In this document: piece after piece, positions 1 to 8,109 of the stretch
Position numbering within the stretch: the first letter of the stretch is position 1
Layout of the letters: the number at the start of each line of letters is the position of its first letter
NCBI GenBank assembly: GCA_017612755.1
Contig: JAGAFH010000199.1
Span: 1 to 13,477, forward strand
Direction of reading: 5' to 3'
DNA length: 13,477 nt
Origin: Clostridiales bacterium
Lineage (GTDB): Bacteria; Bacillota; Clostridia; Saccharofermentanales; Saccharofermentanaceae
The notes under the pieces: model-generated
What the model saw: only the letters and a program-made list of their open reading frames with translations
Databases searched by the model: none
Told to the model about the DNA's origin: nothing
Translations under genes and position numbers: made by a program

Positions 1-417
1 CCTGTTTTCCGCCCTTTTTCTCTCCAGATCCTGGGCGTATCTTTCGGCAGCAGCTGCTCTTTCCCTGTCCCTTTCGGCAGCACTCATGGCAGCCTTTTTT
101 CTGTCGGCTTCCTTCTTTGCTTCCTTTTCCCGGGCAAGTCTTTCCTTTTCTTCTTCCTTTGCCTTTTTAAGGGCTTCTTTCTCTTCCTGCTTTTCCTTTT
201 TACGGAGTTCTTTCAGTTCTTTTTTGGAGAGGGGCCTTTCTTCTGTACCTTCCGTTTCTTCATCCCCATCAGAAGGGGCTGCCTCGTCTCCATCATCTTC
301 AGAAGGGGCATCATCATCCCTGGAAACTTCCTTTTCTGAAGCTTCCTCTTTTATCTTCTCATCCTGTCCGGCTCCCTCTTCCAGTCCGAACAGCTTGTCA
401 AGCTCATTGTCATTCAT
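1..417 (-). CDS. Partial charged coiled-coil protein after murG; possible FtsQ/DivIB N-terminus
   Basis: The visible 139 residues are the N-terminal part only; the frame is still open at the window edge. The ATG at 417-415 overlaps the 3' end of murG by 8 bases (ATGAATGA). I see no good Shine-Dalgarno in front of it, so translation is probably coupled to murG. Residues 1-60 are strongly acidic (clusters such as DDDAPSEDDGDE). From about residue 62 the chain becomes Lys/Glu/Arg/Ala-rich with alternating charges and almost no hydrophobic residues, as in a coiled coil or single alpha-helix. There is no membrane segment or enzyme motif in the visible part. In Clostridia the gene after murG at the end of a dcw cluster is often ftsQ/divIB, a single-pass division protein with a charged cytoplasmic N-terminus. 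That identification rests on position alone. The coding frame is secure; the function is tentative. Confidence 0.75.
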   Translation of the reverse strand, partial: MNDNELDKLFGLEEGAGQDEKIKEEASEKEVSRDDDAPSEDDGDEAAPSDGDEETEGTEERPLSKKELKELRKKEKQEEKEALKKAKEEEKERLAREKEAKKEADRKKAAMSAAERDRERAAAAERYAQDLERKRAENR

Positions 418-1519
418 TGCTCAAAAGTGAATCAATAGCCTTTGTGATCCTGTCGTTACAGTCAGGGATAGCAAGCTTTAAAGCATTCTCCCTCATATTC
501 TTCCTTTTTTCATCATCGGAAAGAAGTTCCTTAAGCACAGGGAAAAGTTCACCCTTACATACATCTTCGTCCTCTACCATCAAAGCGCCGCCGGCATCCA
601 CAAATGCCTGGGCATTAAAGTTCTGATGCTTATGGGCTGCGTAAGGATAAGGGATAAACACCGAGCAGGCTCCCATGGCTGCCACTTCAGCGCAGGTAAC
701 GGCTCCGGCCCTGGTGATGGAAACATCGGCAGCCGACAGATAGTCGTTGGGGTTCTCGATATATTTATTGACGGAAAGGTTTTCAGGGATCACAAAGTCC
801 TCAGGGATAAGGTCTGCCTGCTGCATTCCTGCCCCCAGAACGAAACGCACATCCTTAAACTCCTCCATACCGGCCGCTTTAAGGATAAATTCGTTTATGG
901 TCTTTGATCCCCTGCTGCCCCCCATGGCGAAGACCAGCTTCTGATCCGGAGCAATGCCCAGTTTTTCCCTGGAACCTTCATATGTGTTGCCGAACATCAT
1001 GTCCCTGACCGGATTTCCTACACATATGACTTTACCGGCACCTGAAAAGGCGCTTTCCTGTCCGGGAAAACCGGTGAGGACCAGGTCGGCTTTTTTCCCG
1101 ATGAGCTTATTTGCCCGTCCGGGGAATGCATTGGCCTCGTGGATGATCACGGGAACTTTCTGCTTTGACGCTTCCAGAAGGAGCGGGGCGCAGACGAACC
1201 CGCCGGTACCTATAACGGCATCGGGCTTAAAATCGCTGATGATCTTCCTGCACTGGGCGCGGCCCTTCTTAAGTGTCTTAAATGCAGGGATCAGCTTGGG
1301 ACCGGGCCTCATTGGAAAAGGCTTTGCTTCTATATCTTTAAGTTCATATCCGGCTTTAGGTACCAGGATACCTTCATATCCGTCAGATCTTCCGGTAAAG
1401 ATGATCTTACAGGAATCACCCCTTCCCTCATAAAACTTGATGAGAGCATCTGCAATGCTTATCGCGGGGTTGATGTGGCCTGACGTTCCTCCGCCGGTCA
1501 CTATAAATCTGTATTCCAT
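410..1519 (-). CDS. murG: MurG, UDP-GlcNAc:lipid I N-acetylglucosaminyltransferase
   Basis: This enzyme adds GlcNAc to lipid I (undecaprenyl-PP-MurNAc-pentapeptide) on the cytoplasmic face of the membrane, giving lipid II. The 369-residue GT-B glycosyltransferase has the usual family length. The N-terminal domain opens with the glycine-rich GGGTSGH loop (residues 9-15) and carries a second conserved loop, GTGGF (104-108). The C-terminal domain has GGSRGS (200-205), the UDP-GlcNAc-binding TRAGAVTCAE region (269-278) and the HKHQNFNA motif (296-303). The usual Ser of SRAGA is Thr here. The start is fixed by an AAAGGAG sequence 8 bases upstream, inside ftsW. The stop of ftsW and the start of murG share one base (TGATG), so the two are translationally coupled. 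Its product is the substrate of the adjacent FtsW and FtsI. Confidence 0.97.
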   Translation of the reverse strand: MEYRFIVTGGGTSGHINPAISIADALIKFYEGRGDSCKIIFTGRSDGYEGILVPKAGYELKDIEAKPFPMRPGPKLIPAFKTLKKGRAQCRKIISDFKPDAVIGTGGFVCAPLLLEASKQKVPVIIHEANAFPGRANKLIGKKADLVLTGFPGQESAFSGAGKVICVGNPVRDMMFGNTYEGSREKLGIAPDQKLVFAMGGSRGSKTINEFILKAAGMEEFKDVRFVLGAGMQQADLIPEDFVIPENLSVNKYIENPNDYLSAADVSITRAGAVTCAEVAAMGACSVFIPYPYAAHKHQNFNAQAFVDAGGALMVEDEDVCKGELFPVLKELLSDDEKRKNMRENALKLAIPDCNDRITKAIDSLLSNE

Positions 1520-2748
1520 CAGGACAGCTCCTTTATGCCTTTAGGTGATGTACCGCTTCTGGATACACAAAGTATCATACCATAAGACACCAGAAGACAT
1601 ATCTGTGCAGTTCCACCATAACTTATGAAGGGAAGTGTAACGCCTGTTGACGGAACGACCTGCAGCTCAACGGCGATATTCATCAGGACCTGTATCATTA
1701 TCATGGAGGTACAGCCTGTGGCTATCATCCTCGAAAAGACAGTATCCGCCCTTAGCACCACCATTACGCACATGGCAAACATGATCAGGTACATTATTAT
1801 CAGTATAAGACCGCCCACAAAACCCGTCTCCTCCACATAGATAGAGAAGATATAGTCGTTCTGTGCCTCGGAAACATAGGAATATTTGGCACGGGAATTA
1901 CCCATTCCCCTTCCCCACATTCCGCCGGATCCCAGGGCATTATGGGCATTTGTTACCTGTCTGGTCTCATCCTCCGATACCTCTACGTCCTCATCACCGG
2001 TGGTGGACTGATAGACGTTGATCCTCTGCATAACGTGCTGGAAGTTGTTCAGGTAGTTGGGGTTGATGGAAATATATATAGCAGCGAACAGGATGCCGAA
2101 TATCAGGATAACGGTTCCTCCGTTGATCCAGGACCTGACCTTGATACCTGCATTGATAGTACACATGAAGACGATGAATCCTACGATAAGGAAACAGGAA
2201 AGGTGGGGCTGGAAGAGGATAAATACGTCAATAAGAAGAGCTGCTCCTACGGGAACGATAAAGTCAAAGAAGGCATCCTTCATGATCTGCTTTTTGGGTG
2301 TGGGAGCCTTAAGCCTGCCTTTTTCCCTCTGTATGGTTATCCAGTTCCTGTAACCTGCCAGTGATATTACCAGGGCCACCTTGATAAGCTCCGAAGGCTG
2401 GAAATAGAAGGAGGATGTTACCTTGATCCACCTTCTGGCACCATTCAGGTCGGTACCGAACAGCCTTGTTCCGATAACAAGGAGCAGGGACGCCAGATAA
2501 AGGCCCGCCCATATGACCGGTGATTTAAAGAAGTTAATAGGAAAAAAGGAAATGATGAGACAGAGGACGATGCCTACGATAGTGAATACTATCTGCCTTG
2601 AAAGATAGTACATGGAACTTCTCTCATTGGGCATGGCATATCCGGCAGGGCCAGAAACGGAATAAAGGATAACAAGACCGAATACCACGATGATGAACAT
2701 CATGAGTATCATGGGGATATTGCTCCTTCTGACCCTTATCTCACTCAT
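1519..2748 (-). CDS. ftsW: FtsW-type SEDS peptidoglycan glycosyltransferase
   Basis: This polytopic SEDS-family protein (409 residues) polymerises lipid II into septal glycan strands together with a class B PBP, here the ftsI product. Visible family signatures are FQPSE (116-120), GSGGMWGRGMG (273-283), the extracellular NDYIF (297-301), whose Asp298 matches the essential Asp of the HTDFIF motif in E. coli FtsW, and the terminal PSTGVTLPFISYGGTA (366-381). Two features are unusual. The loop normally reading QPD(L/F)GT is QPHLSC (180-185), so a conserved Asp is His182. An acidic stretch (GDEDVEVSEDE, 251-261) lies in the extracellular loop before GSGG. The gene starts 6 bases after murF, with GGAGGTG about 9 bases upstream of ATG, and overlaps murG by one base. 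SpoVE is the closest alternative name; its place next to murG and ftsI favours FtsW. Confidence 0.93.
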   Translation of the reverse strand: MSEIRVRRSNIPMILMMFIIVVFGLVILYSVSGPAGYAMPNERSSMYYLSRQIVFTIVGIVLCLIISFFPINFFKSPVIWAGLYLASLLLVIGTRLFGTDLNGARRWIKVTSSFYFQPSELIKVALVISLAGYRNWITIQREKGRLKAPTPKKQIMKDAFFDFIVPVGAALLIDVFILFQPHLSCFLIVGFIVFMCTINAGIKVRSWINGGTVILIFGILFAAIYISINPNYLNNFQHVMQRINVYQSTTGDEDVEVSEDETRQVTNAHNALGSGGMWGRGMGNSRAKYSYVSEAQNDYIFSIYVEETGFVGGLILIIMYLIMFAMCVMVVLRADTVFSRMIATGCTSMIMIQVLMNIAVELQVVPSTGVTLPFISYGGTAQICLLVSYGMILCVSRSGTSPKGIKELS

Positions 2749-2754
2749 CTTCCC

Positions 2755-4188
2755 TTACACCTCCGCCGAAAACTTTTCCGCCAGAGCTTCAAAGCCGAAA
2801 GCATGTGAAGCTTTAAACAGCAGGGTATCCCCGTCTTTCACACAGGAAACCAGCTTATCTTCCACATCTTCCGTATCATCGCATAGTGTATATGATGCAT
2901 CCGGATCCTCAGAAAGAAGACCTCTGAGGAAATCCTCCTTATTGTCACCTGTTACGAAAATGTGATCGAACCTGTTCTTACCGCAGGTCTTTCCTATATA
3001 TTCGTGAAGAGAAGGAGCATAATCGCCAAGTTCCAGGACTCCGCCCAGGACTGCGATCTTTCTTCCGCTGCTCTTCATGAGCTTAAGGTTTTCAAAAGCT
3101 GCTTCCATAGACTCGGGGGAAGCATTATATGCATCGTTTATGACCGTATATCTTCCGTAGGAGATCTTTCCCCTGCCGCTCATCTCCTCATAGGAGGAAA
3201 GAGCCTTCTTGGCATCCCTGATATCGCCGCCGAGAAGATCGGAAACAAGAAGGGCGAAAAGAGCATTTTTGACATTGTGGGTGCCGCTGACCTTAAGGGT
3301 ACAATCCTTTTCCTCACGGACAGATCCGTTCAGATTACACCTGGCATCAAACCTCATCCCCTTGTCAAAGATGATATTATCCGCGCAGACCAGCATGGGG
3401 CAGTTAAGTCTTTCTGTCTCCGCATCCATAAGGACGGATACTCCTGCGAGCCCCTTGCCGATGGGAAGGATATTTCTTACATAGTCGAAAAGGAAACTGT
3501 CATCAGCATTTACTGCAAGGATGCCGTTGTCAGTAAGGCCTTCGATTATCTCTGTCTTGGCAAGCCTGATCTCTTCACGGGATCCAAGCCTTTCAATGTG
3601 GCAGTAACCTACATTTGTGATGATAGCCACGTCGGGACATGCGATCTTCGTAAGATAGGAGATCTCGCCTCTGAGCCTCATGCCCAGTTCCAGGACAAGG
3701 GCCTGTGTGTCCGAAGGAGCAGACAGGATGGTGAAAGGAAGTCCTATCTCGTTATTTTCATTAGCCTTTGTGGAATAAACCTTAAAAGAGGCCCTGAGGG
3801 CGCAGGCTACCATCTCCCTGGTGGTAGTCTTTCCCACGGAACCGGTAACACAGACCACCTTGGCATTTATCTTGAACCTGTAATGTCTTGCCAGATCTCC
3901 GAGAGCCTTCACCGTATCTTCGACTATGACAGCTATACATCTGTCCGGAAGCTTTGACTCATCACTGACCAGGAGCACGGAAGCTCCCTTTGATACGGCA
4001 GCTTCACAGAAATCATGGCCGTCGAACCTCTCACCCTTTATGGCGATATAAAGATCCCCCTCCTTGATGGTACGGGTATCTTTGGATACTCCTCCCACAA
4101 AGACGGTATTCTCATCGGTAACGCCGCGGGCGGCGACCCTTCCTCCAACTGCTCCTGCGATCTCATCAAGGGAGAACATCTTTTTCAT
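2755..4188 (-). CDS. murF: MurF, UDP-MurNAc-tripeptide:D-Ala-D-Ala ligase
   Basis: This cytoplasmic ATP-dependent ligase adds D-Ala-D-Ala to UDP-MurNAc-tripeptide, completing the pentapeptide precursor. With the chosen start it has 477 residues, normal for the family. An N-terminal substrate-binding domain contains KDTRTIKEGDLYIAIKGE (36-53). The central ATPase domain has the P-loop GSVGKTTT (116-123) and the MurF-typical TKANENNEIGLP (140-151). The C-terminal domain begins near NDAYNASPESMEAAF. A longer in-frame reading from 4236 exists, but its extra 16 residues lie inside the murE coding region and have no family resemblance. The ATG at 4188 has GGAGG seven bases upstream and overlaps the murE stop by 4 bases (ATGA). 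Downstream genes mraY and murD, commonly found next, are missing; ftsW follows after 6 bases. Confidence 0.96.
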   Translation of the reverse strand: MKKMFSLDEIAGAVGGRVAARGVTDENTVFVGGVSKDTRTIKEGDLYIAIKGERFDGHDFCEAAVSKGASVLLVSDESKLPDRCIAVIVEDTVKALGDLARHYRFKINAKVVCVTGSVGKTTTREMVACALRASFKVYSTKANENNEIGLPFTILSAPSDTQALVLELGMRLRGEISYLTKIACPDVAIITNVGYCHIERLGSREEIRLAKTEIIEGLTDNGILAVNADDSFLFDYVRNILPIGKGLAGVSVLMDAETERLNCPMLVCADNIIFDKGMRFDARCNLNGSVREEKDCTLKVSGTHNVKNALFALLVSDLLGGDIRDAKKALSSYEEMSGRGKISYGRYTVINDAYNASPESMEAAFENLKLMKSSGRKIAVLGGVLELGDYAPSLHEYIGKTCGKNRFDHIFVTGDNKEDFLRGLLSEDPDASYTLCDDTEDVEDKLVSCVKDGDTLLFKASHAFGFEALAEKFSAEV

Positions 4189-5705
4189 CCGCGTTCCTCC
4201 CTTATCTTCAGAGCAGCCTCGGAAGCAACTTCGCAATCATCAAAATGTATGGTCCTGTCTGCAAAGATCTGGTAATCCTCATGGCCCTTTCCAGCGATCA
4301 GGACAGTGTCACCGGGCTTAGCCGAGGCGATGGCCTTTGTGATAGCTTCCGCCCTGTCGGGAACCACTTCGTATTCCCCGTCAGTCCTCTTCATGCCGGT
4401 GACGATATTATCGATTATCTGCATAGGTTCTTCCTTGCGGGGATTGTCGGAAGTAATGACCGTATAGTCAGAAAGCTTACCGGACACCTCGCCCATCTCG
4501 AACCTTCTGGTGGTGGATCTGTTTCCGCCGCAGCCGAATACGGTGATGATCTTACCTTCCGTATATTCCTTCAGTGTCTCAAGTACGTTCTCGAGGCTGG
4601 CTGCGTTATGGGCATAGTCTACCAGGATGCTGATGCCGAGATCGTTCTTTACGGGTTGGACACGGCCTGGCACGAAAACGTGGGCCAGGGCATCAGTAAC
4701 CTTTTCCATATCTATCTTCAGAAGTCCTGCTACGCAGATGGCGCAGAGGGAATTGTAAACATTGAACTTACCGGGAAGAGCAACGAAGATCTCCCCTTCG
4801 TACCAGGGGCTTACAAGATCAAATCTTGTTCCGGTAATGCCGTTTCTCTTCTCGGCTTTTATGTTGGAAGCATAGCAGTCGCTGGAATCAGTGAGACCAT
4901 ACGTATAGACAGGGCATTTACCGGAAGCATACGCGATGACCTTTTGAGATACGGGAGTATCACTGTTTACTACCGCTGTCCTGGAACTGTCAAAGATCTT
5001 GAGCTTGCAGTTCAGATAGTCATCCATATCCGGATGCTCATTGGGACCGATATGGTCCTCATAGAGATTAGTGAAACATCCCACGTCAAATCTCAGACCG
5101 TATACCCTGTCCAGCTTAAGGCCCTGGGAAGATACTTCCATGACACAGCTGTCAAACCTCTTCTTTGCCATCTCCTCCAGAAGTTCATATACCTCATGGG
5201 ACTCGGGGGTGGTATGGCTGGCCTTTCTCTTCTCATCACCGATCATATTACAGACTGTACCGATAAGTCCTGAATCGTGTCCCGCCCTCTTTAAGATCTC
5301 ACGGATCATAAAGGTGATGGTGGTCTTTCCCTTTGTACCGGTAACGCCCACCAGATCCAGTCTGTCTTCCGGATGGTTATAAAATGTTGCCGACAGAAGG
5401 GCTATGGCCTTTCTTGTATCTTCGATCTCCACTATGGTCACGTTCTTTTCCGAAGCAATGGCCCTGAGTTCATCTGCCGGATAGTTTTCGCGGTTCTTAT
5501 CAACGGCCACTGCCGATGCTCCGGACTCCACTGCCATGGAGATATAGTCATGACCGTCGGATGTAAAGCCTTTTATGGCAACGAACAGGCTTCCGTCCAC
5601 GACTTTTCTGGAGTCGTATTCAACGGAAGCTATCCTCTTTTTAAGATCTCCGCAGATCACTTCATAGGAAGTGTCGTGCAGTATTGTAGACAGAAGTATT
5701 GACAT
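4185..5705 (-). CDS. murE: MurE, UDP-MurNAc-tripeptide ligase (meso-diaminopimelate type)
   Basis: This ligase adds the third amino acid of the peptidoglycan stem peptide to UDP-MurNAc-L-Ala-D-Glu. The 506-residue protein shows the Mur ligase domains: an N-terminal UDP-binding domain (EYDSRKV, 29-35), the ATP loop GTKGKTT (123-129), HTTPE (164-168), a probable carbamylated Lys in YLNCKLKIF (Lys234), DYAHN (363-367), and GKGHEDYQ (472-479). The specificity loop reads DNPR (420-423). In characterised MurE enzymes DNPR with its Arg binds the carboxylate of meso-diaminopimelate, so a DAP-type wall is inferred rather than a Lys-type. DHIGPNEH (217-224) resembles the Firmicute variant of the usual DHLD motif. 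The start codon overlaps the stop of ftsI by one base (TAATG), and the gene overlaps murF by 4 bases. Confidence 0.97.
   Translation of the reverse strand: MSILLSTILHDTSYEVICGDLKKRIASVEYDSRKVVDGSLFVAIKGFTSDGHDYISMAVESGASAVAVDKNRENYPADELRAIASEKNVTIVEIEDTRKAIALLSATFYNHPEDRLDLVGVTGTKGKTTITFMIREILKRAGHDSGLIGTVCNMIGDEKRKASHTTPESHEVYELLEEMAKKRFDSCVMEVSSQGLKLDRVYGLRFDVGCFTNLYEDHIGPNEHPDMDDYLNCKLKIFDSSRTAVVNSDTPVSQKVIAYASGKCPVYTYGLTDSSDCYASNIKAEKRNGITGTRFDLVSPWYEGEIFVALPGKFNVYNSLCAICVAGLLKIDMEKVTDALAHVFVPGRVQPVKNDLGISILVDYAHNAASLENVLETLKEYTEGKIITVFGCGGNRSTTRRFEMGEVSGKLSDYTVITSDNPRKEEPMQIIDNIVTGMKRTDGEYEVVPDRAEAITKAIASAKPGDTVLIAGKGHEDYQIFADRTIHFDDCEVASEAALKIREERG
4196..4200 (-). promoter_or_regulatory. 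Ribosome binding site of murF
   Basis: GGAGG lies 7 bases before the ATG at 4188, inside the last codons of murE. It decides the murF start in favour of 4188 over the upstream in-frame ATG at 4236. Confidence 0.8.
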
Positions 5706-8089
5706 TAGCCTGTCGTCTCCTCCTGGACGATATCGTCTGCCGTGACCTCATCTTCAGGTTCGCTTAAGACTACGCCGTCCTCATTATCAAGCGGGTCGCC
5801 GGGAGTCACATCATCCTCGGCAACTATCGTGTTGTCCTCAAGAGTTACCGTGACTATGGATCCGGAGAAGAGTATGGCTCCGGACTCATCGCTCTGGCTG
5901 ACACAAGTACCCATTATATCACCTTCTATATAACAATTGAGATTACAATCCCTCAAAGCCTCGATACATTCCATAGCCGTCTTTCCGCGGAGATTGGGAA
6001 CGGTACTTGTGAGCATTGCTATATCGGAGCTGCTCTCGGGATACATGATGACCACGCCGGTGCCGTAAAGCTGGGCGTCTGTACCGGGATATGTATAACC
6101 TACGATAGAATCGGCAGTCATATCGGTAGTACCGTAAACAGTGGAGATACCGTTTGTTCCGATCCTGGAGGCCGCCTCAGCCGCCGTCATTCCGGAAACA
6201 GGCTGTACCCAGTATCTGATAGTCATATTCTCATACTCATCTTCGGAGAATATCCTGGGAACGCCCATATATGTAAGGGTACCCTCAACGATCCTGGCAG
6301 CAGTAGCAGCAGGGGCCGAGGATCCGACAGATCTGTCCTCCGGTCTGTTAAGGACTACAAGAACGGCGATCTGGGGGTCATAGGAAGGAGCAAAGCAGGA
6401 GAAGGAAAGAACGTGCATTCCTGCCTCCTCACCGAGCTCTATGGTAGATGTGGAGGTCTTGCCGGCAACAGAGTAACCGGGGACCTTACCTGCCTTACCT
6501 GTACCGTCATTAACAACGGCTGCCATGAGGGCTCTTACGCGGGTACAGGTGTCCTCGGAGAAGATGGTCCTTATGACCTCCGGCTCGATCTCATCGATGA
6601 TGTTGTTATTTTCATCCGTAATGTATTTAACGATATGGGGCTCCATCAGGTTTCCGCCATTGATGATGGCGCAGTATGCATTCAGCAGCTGGATAGGCGT
6701 AACTGTCGCTGACTCGCCGAAAGAAAGACAGGCCATATCGACTACTGTAGGATCTGTATGGAAGATACCGGTTCCCTCAGCAGGAAGGTCGATACCCGTA
6801 GTCTCATAGAAACCGAATGTATGTACATATTCATAGTACCTGGTAACGCCGATCCTCATAGCCAGCTGCACGAAGATAGGGTTGCAGGAATTCTCGAAAG
6901 CCTGCTGCAAAGACTCGGTGCCGTGGTTATAGTTACTGGACTTCTGGAGCCAGCAGGAGATCTCGTGCTCATCGGAGATCTGGATAGGCTCATCAGAGAA
7001 CAGCTCATTCTCATTGGAAAGGTTCTCCTCAAAAGCTATAGCTGTGGTAAGAGCCTTGAAGGTGGAACCGGGCTCGTATGTGTCGGAGATACATCTGTTT
7101 CTCCAGACGTTACTCATGAGATACTCCACCTGGTCATCCTCGCTCATGGCATTCCACATGATGGGATCCATTCCGTAAGGAAGGCCGTAGGGATCGTTAA
7201 GGTCGTAGTCCGGGATAGAGACCATGGCAAGGACAGCTCCCGTGTAGGGCTGCATGACGATAGCTGTTACACCGCCCCTGGGATTGTACTGGTTATAAGC
7301 ATTCCTGCAGGCCTCCTCGGCGATCCTCTGGATGTTAACATCGATATTCAGAACGATATTATTACCGTCCACCGCCGCTTCGGTGATAGCTTCAGAATAA
7401 GGAAGGACGCCGTCAGTACCGGAGTCTACTTCCGAGTATCTGTATCCGTTGGTACCGGACAGGGTATCGTTGTAATAAGCTTCCAGACCGTATACGCCGG
7501 AAAGTGATACTCCGTCGTTCCTGGCATATCCGATAACCTGTGAGGCCAGGCTTCCGTAGTTGTAGTATCTCTGGGGAACAGAGACAAATCCGAAACCGTC
7601 GATGTCATTTTCCTGGAGATAAAGCTCAAGAGCCTCCTTCGTCTCAACAGGCACATTCTTACATACATCGCATCCGAGAGTCTGGTTCCTGGGATCTGAT
7701 GAATCATCGGGATCTACAGGCAGGACCTCATCCAGCTTCGTCGTATCTATTCCCAGGATCGAAGAGACACCGGAGATAATTCCCTGTCTGTTATAGTTGT
7801 CACTTCTTGCCACCGTATTCGGGGAGCAGACTACAGTGTAGTTATACGTATTGGAAGCCAGGGGGTTTCCGTTAACATCATAGATCATCCCGCGGTCCGC
7901 AGAGTAGGAGAGCATCTTCCACTGGTCATCAGATGCGGCCCTGGCATAGATCTCATAGTCTATAACTGTAGTCTTATAAAGATTCGCGACAAGATAGAGG
8001 GCAAACACCCCGCAGACGGCAAAAATCCCAATGGTAAACCACATTGGGATCTTCTCTTTATTCTCGCGATACCATGTCTTTATCGTCAT
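5705..8089 (-). CDS. ftsI: Class B penicillin-binding protein with two PASTA domains (FtsI/SpoVD/PBP2b type)
   Basis: This septal transpeptidase cross-links the glycan made by FtsW. The 794-residue protein has a short cytoplasmic N-terminus, one membrane anchor (about 15-38), and a pedestal domain starting with the conserved ADRGMIYDVNGNPLA (64-78). The transpeptidase domain has STFK with nucleophile Ser342, SCN (401-403), and KTS at 544-546 where most penicillin-binding proteins have KTG. Two PASTA-like repeats follow (about 625-690 and 695-750), and then an acidic tail of about 44 residues. Two PASTA domains recall B. subtilis PBP2b; SpoVD has one. Family members are usually 550-750 residues, so this is long because of the PASTA repeats and tail. 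The gene begins 20 bases after the ftsL-like gene with only a weak Shine-Dalgarno, and its stop overlaps the murE start. Confidence 0.94.
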   Translation of the reverse strand: MTIKTWYRENKEKIPMWFTIGIFAVCGVFALYLVANLYKTTVIDYEIYARAASDDQWKMLSYSADRGMIYDVNGNPLASNTYNYTVVCSPNTVARSDNYNRQGIISGVSSILGIDTTKLDEVLPVDPDDSSDPRNQTLGCDVCKNVPVETKEALELYLQENDIDGFGFVSVPQRYYNYGSLASQVIGYARNDGVSLSGVYGLEAYYNDTLSGTNGYRYSEVDSGTDGVLPYSEAITEAAVDGNNIVLNIDVNIQRIAEEACRNAYNQYNPRGGVTAIVMQPYTGAVLAMVSIPDYDLNDPYGLPYGMDPIMWNAMSEDDQVEYLMSNVWRNRCISDTYEPGSTFKALTTAIAFEENLSNENELFSDEPIQISDEHEISCWLQKSSNYNHGTESLQQAFENSCNPIFVQLAMRIGVTRYYEYVHTFGFYETTGIDLPAEGTGIFHTDPTVVDMACLSFGESATVTPIQLLNAYCAIINGGNLMEPHIVKYITDENNNIIDEIEPEVIRTIFSEDTCTRVRALMAAVVNDGTGKAGKVPGYSVAGKTSTSTIELGEEAGMHVLSFSCFAPSYDPQIAVLVVLNRPEDRSVGSSAPAATAARIVEGTLTYMGVPRIFSEDEYENMTIRYWVQPVSGMTAAEAASRIGTNGISTVYGTTDMTADSIVGYTYPGTDAQLYGTGVVIMYPESSSDIAMLTSTVPNLRGKTAMECIEALRDCNLNCYIEGDIMGTCVSQSDESGAILFSGSIVTVTLEDNTIVAEDDVTPGDPLDNEDGVVLSEPEDEVTADDIVQEETTG

Positions 8090-8109
8090 TTCAGATTATC
8101 CGCTTTCTG

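Noticed and set aside
1..430. Ser/Phe-rich plus-strand frame of 114 codons at the window edge.
   Set aside because: Its low-complexity composition is the complement of the Lys/Glu-rich repeats of the minus-strand gene; no independent coding signal.
2749..2754. A possible remnant of mraY or murD between murF and ftsW.
   Set aside because: There are only 6 bases between the genes, and both reading frames are complete, so no remnant can be present.
2962..5273. Long open frames on the plus strand (about 331 and 342 codons) opposite murF and murE.
   Set aside because: They lie wholly antisense to certain Mur ligase genes, have no recognisable motifs and no good ribosome binding sites, and fit the antisense shadow expected from this codon usage.
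6758..7507. A 249-codon plus-strand open frame opposite the PBP gene.
   Set aside because: It is antisense to the conserved PBP transpeptidase and pedestal regions, with no motif or start signal of its own.
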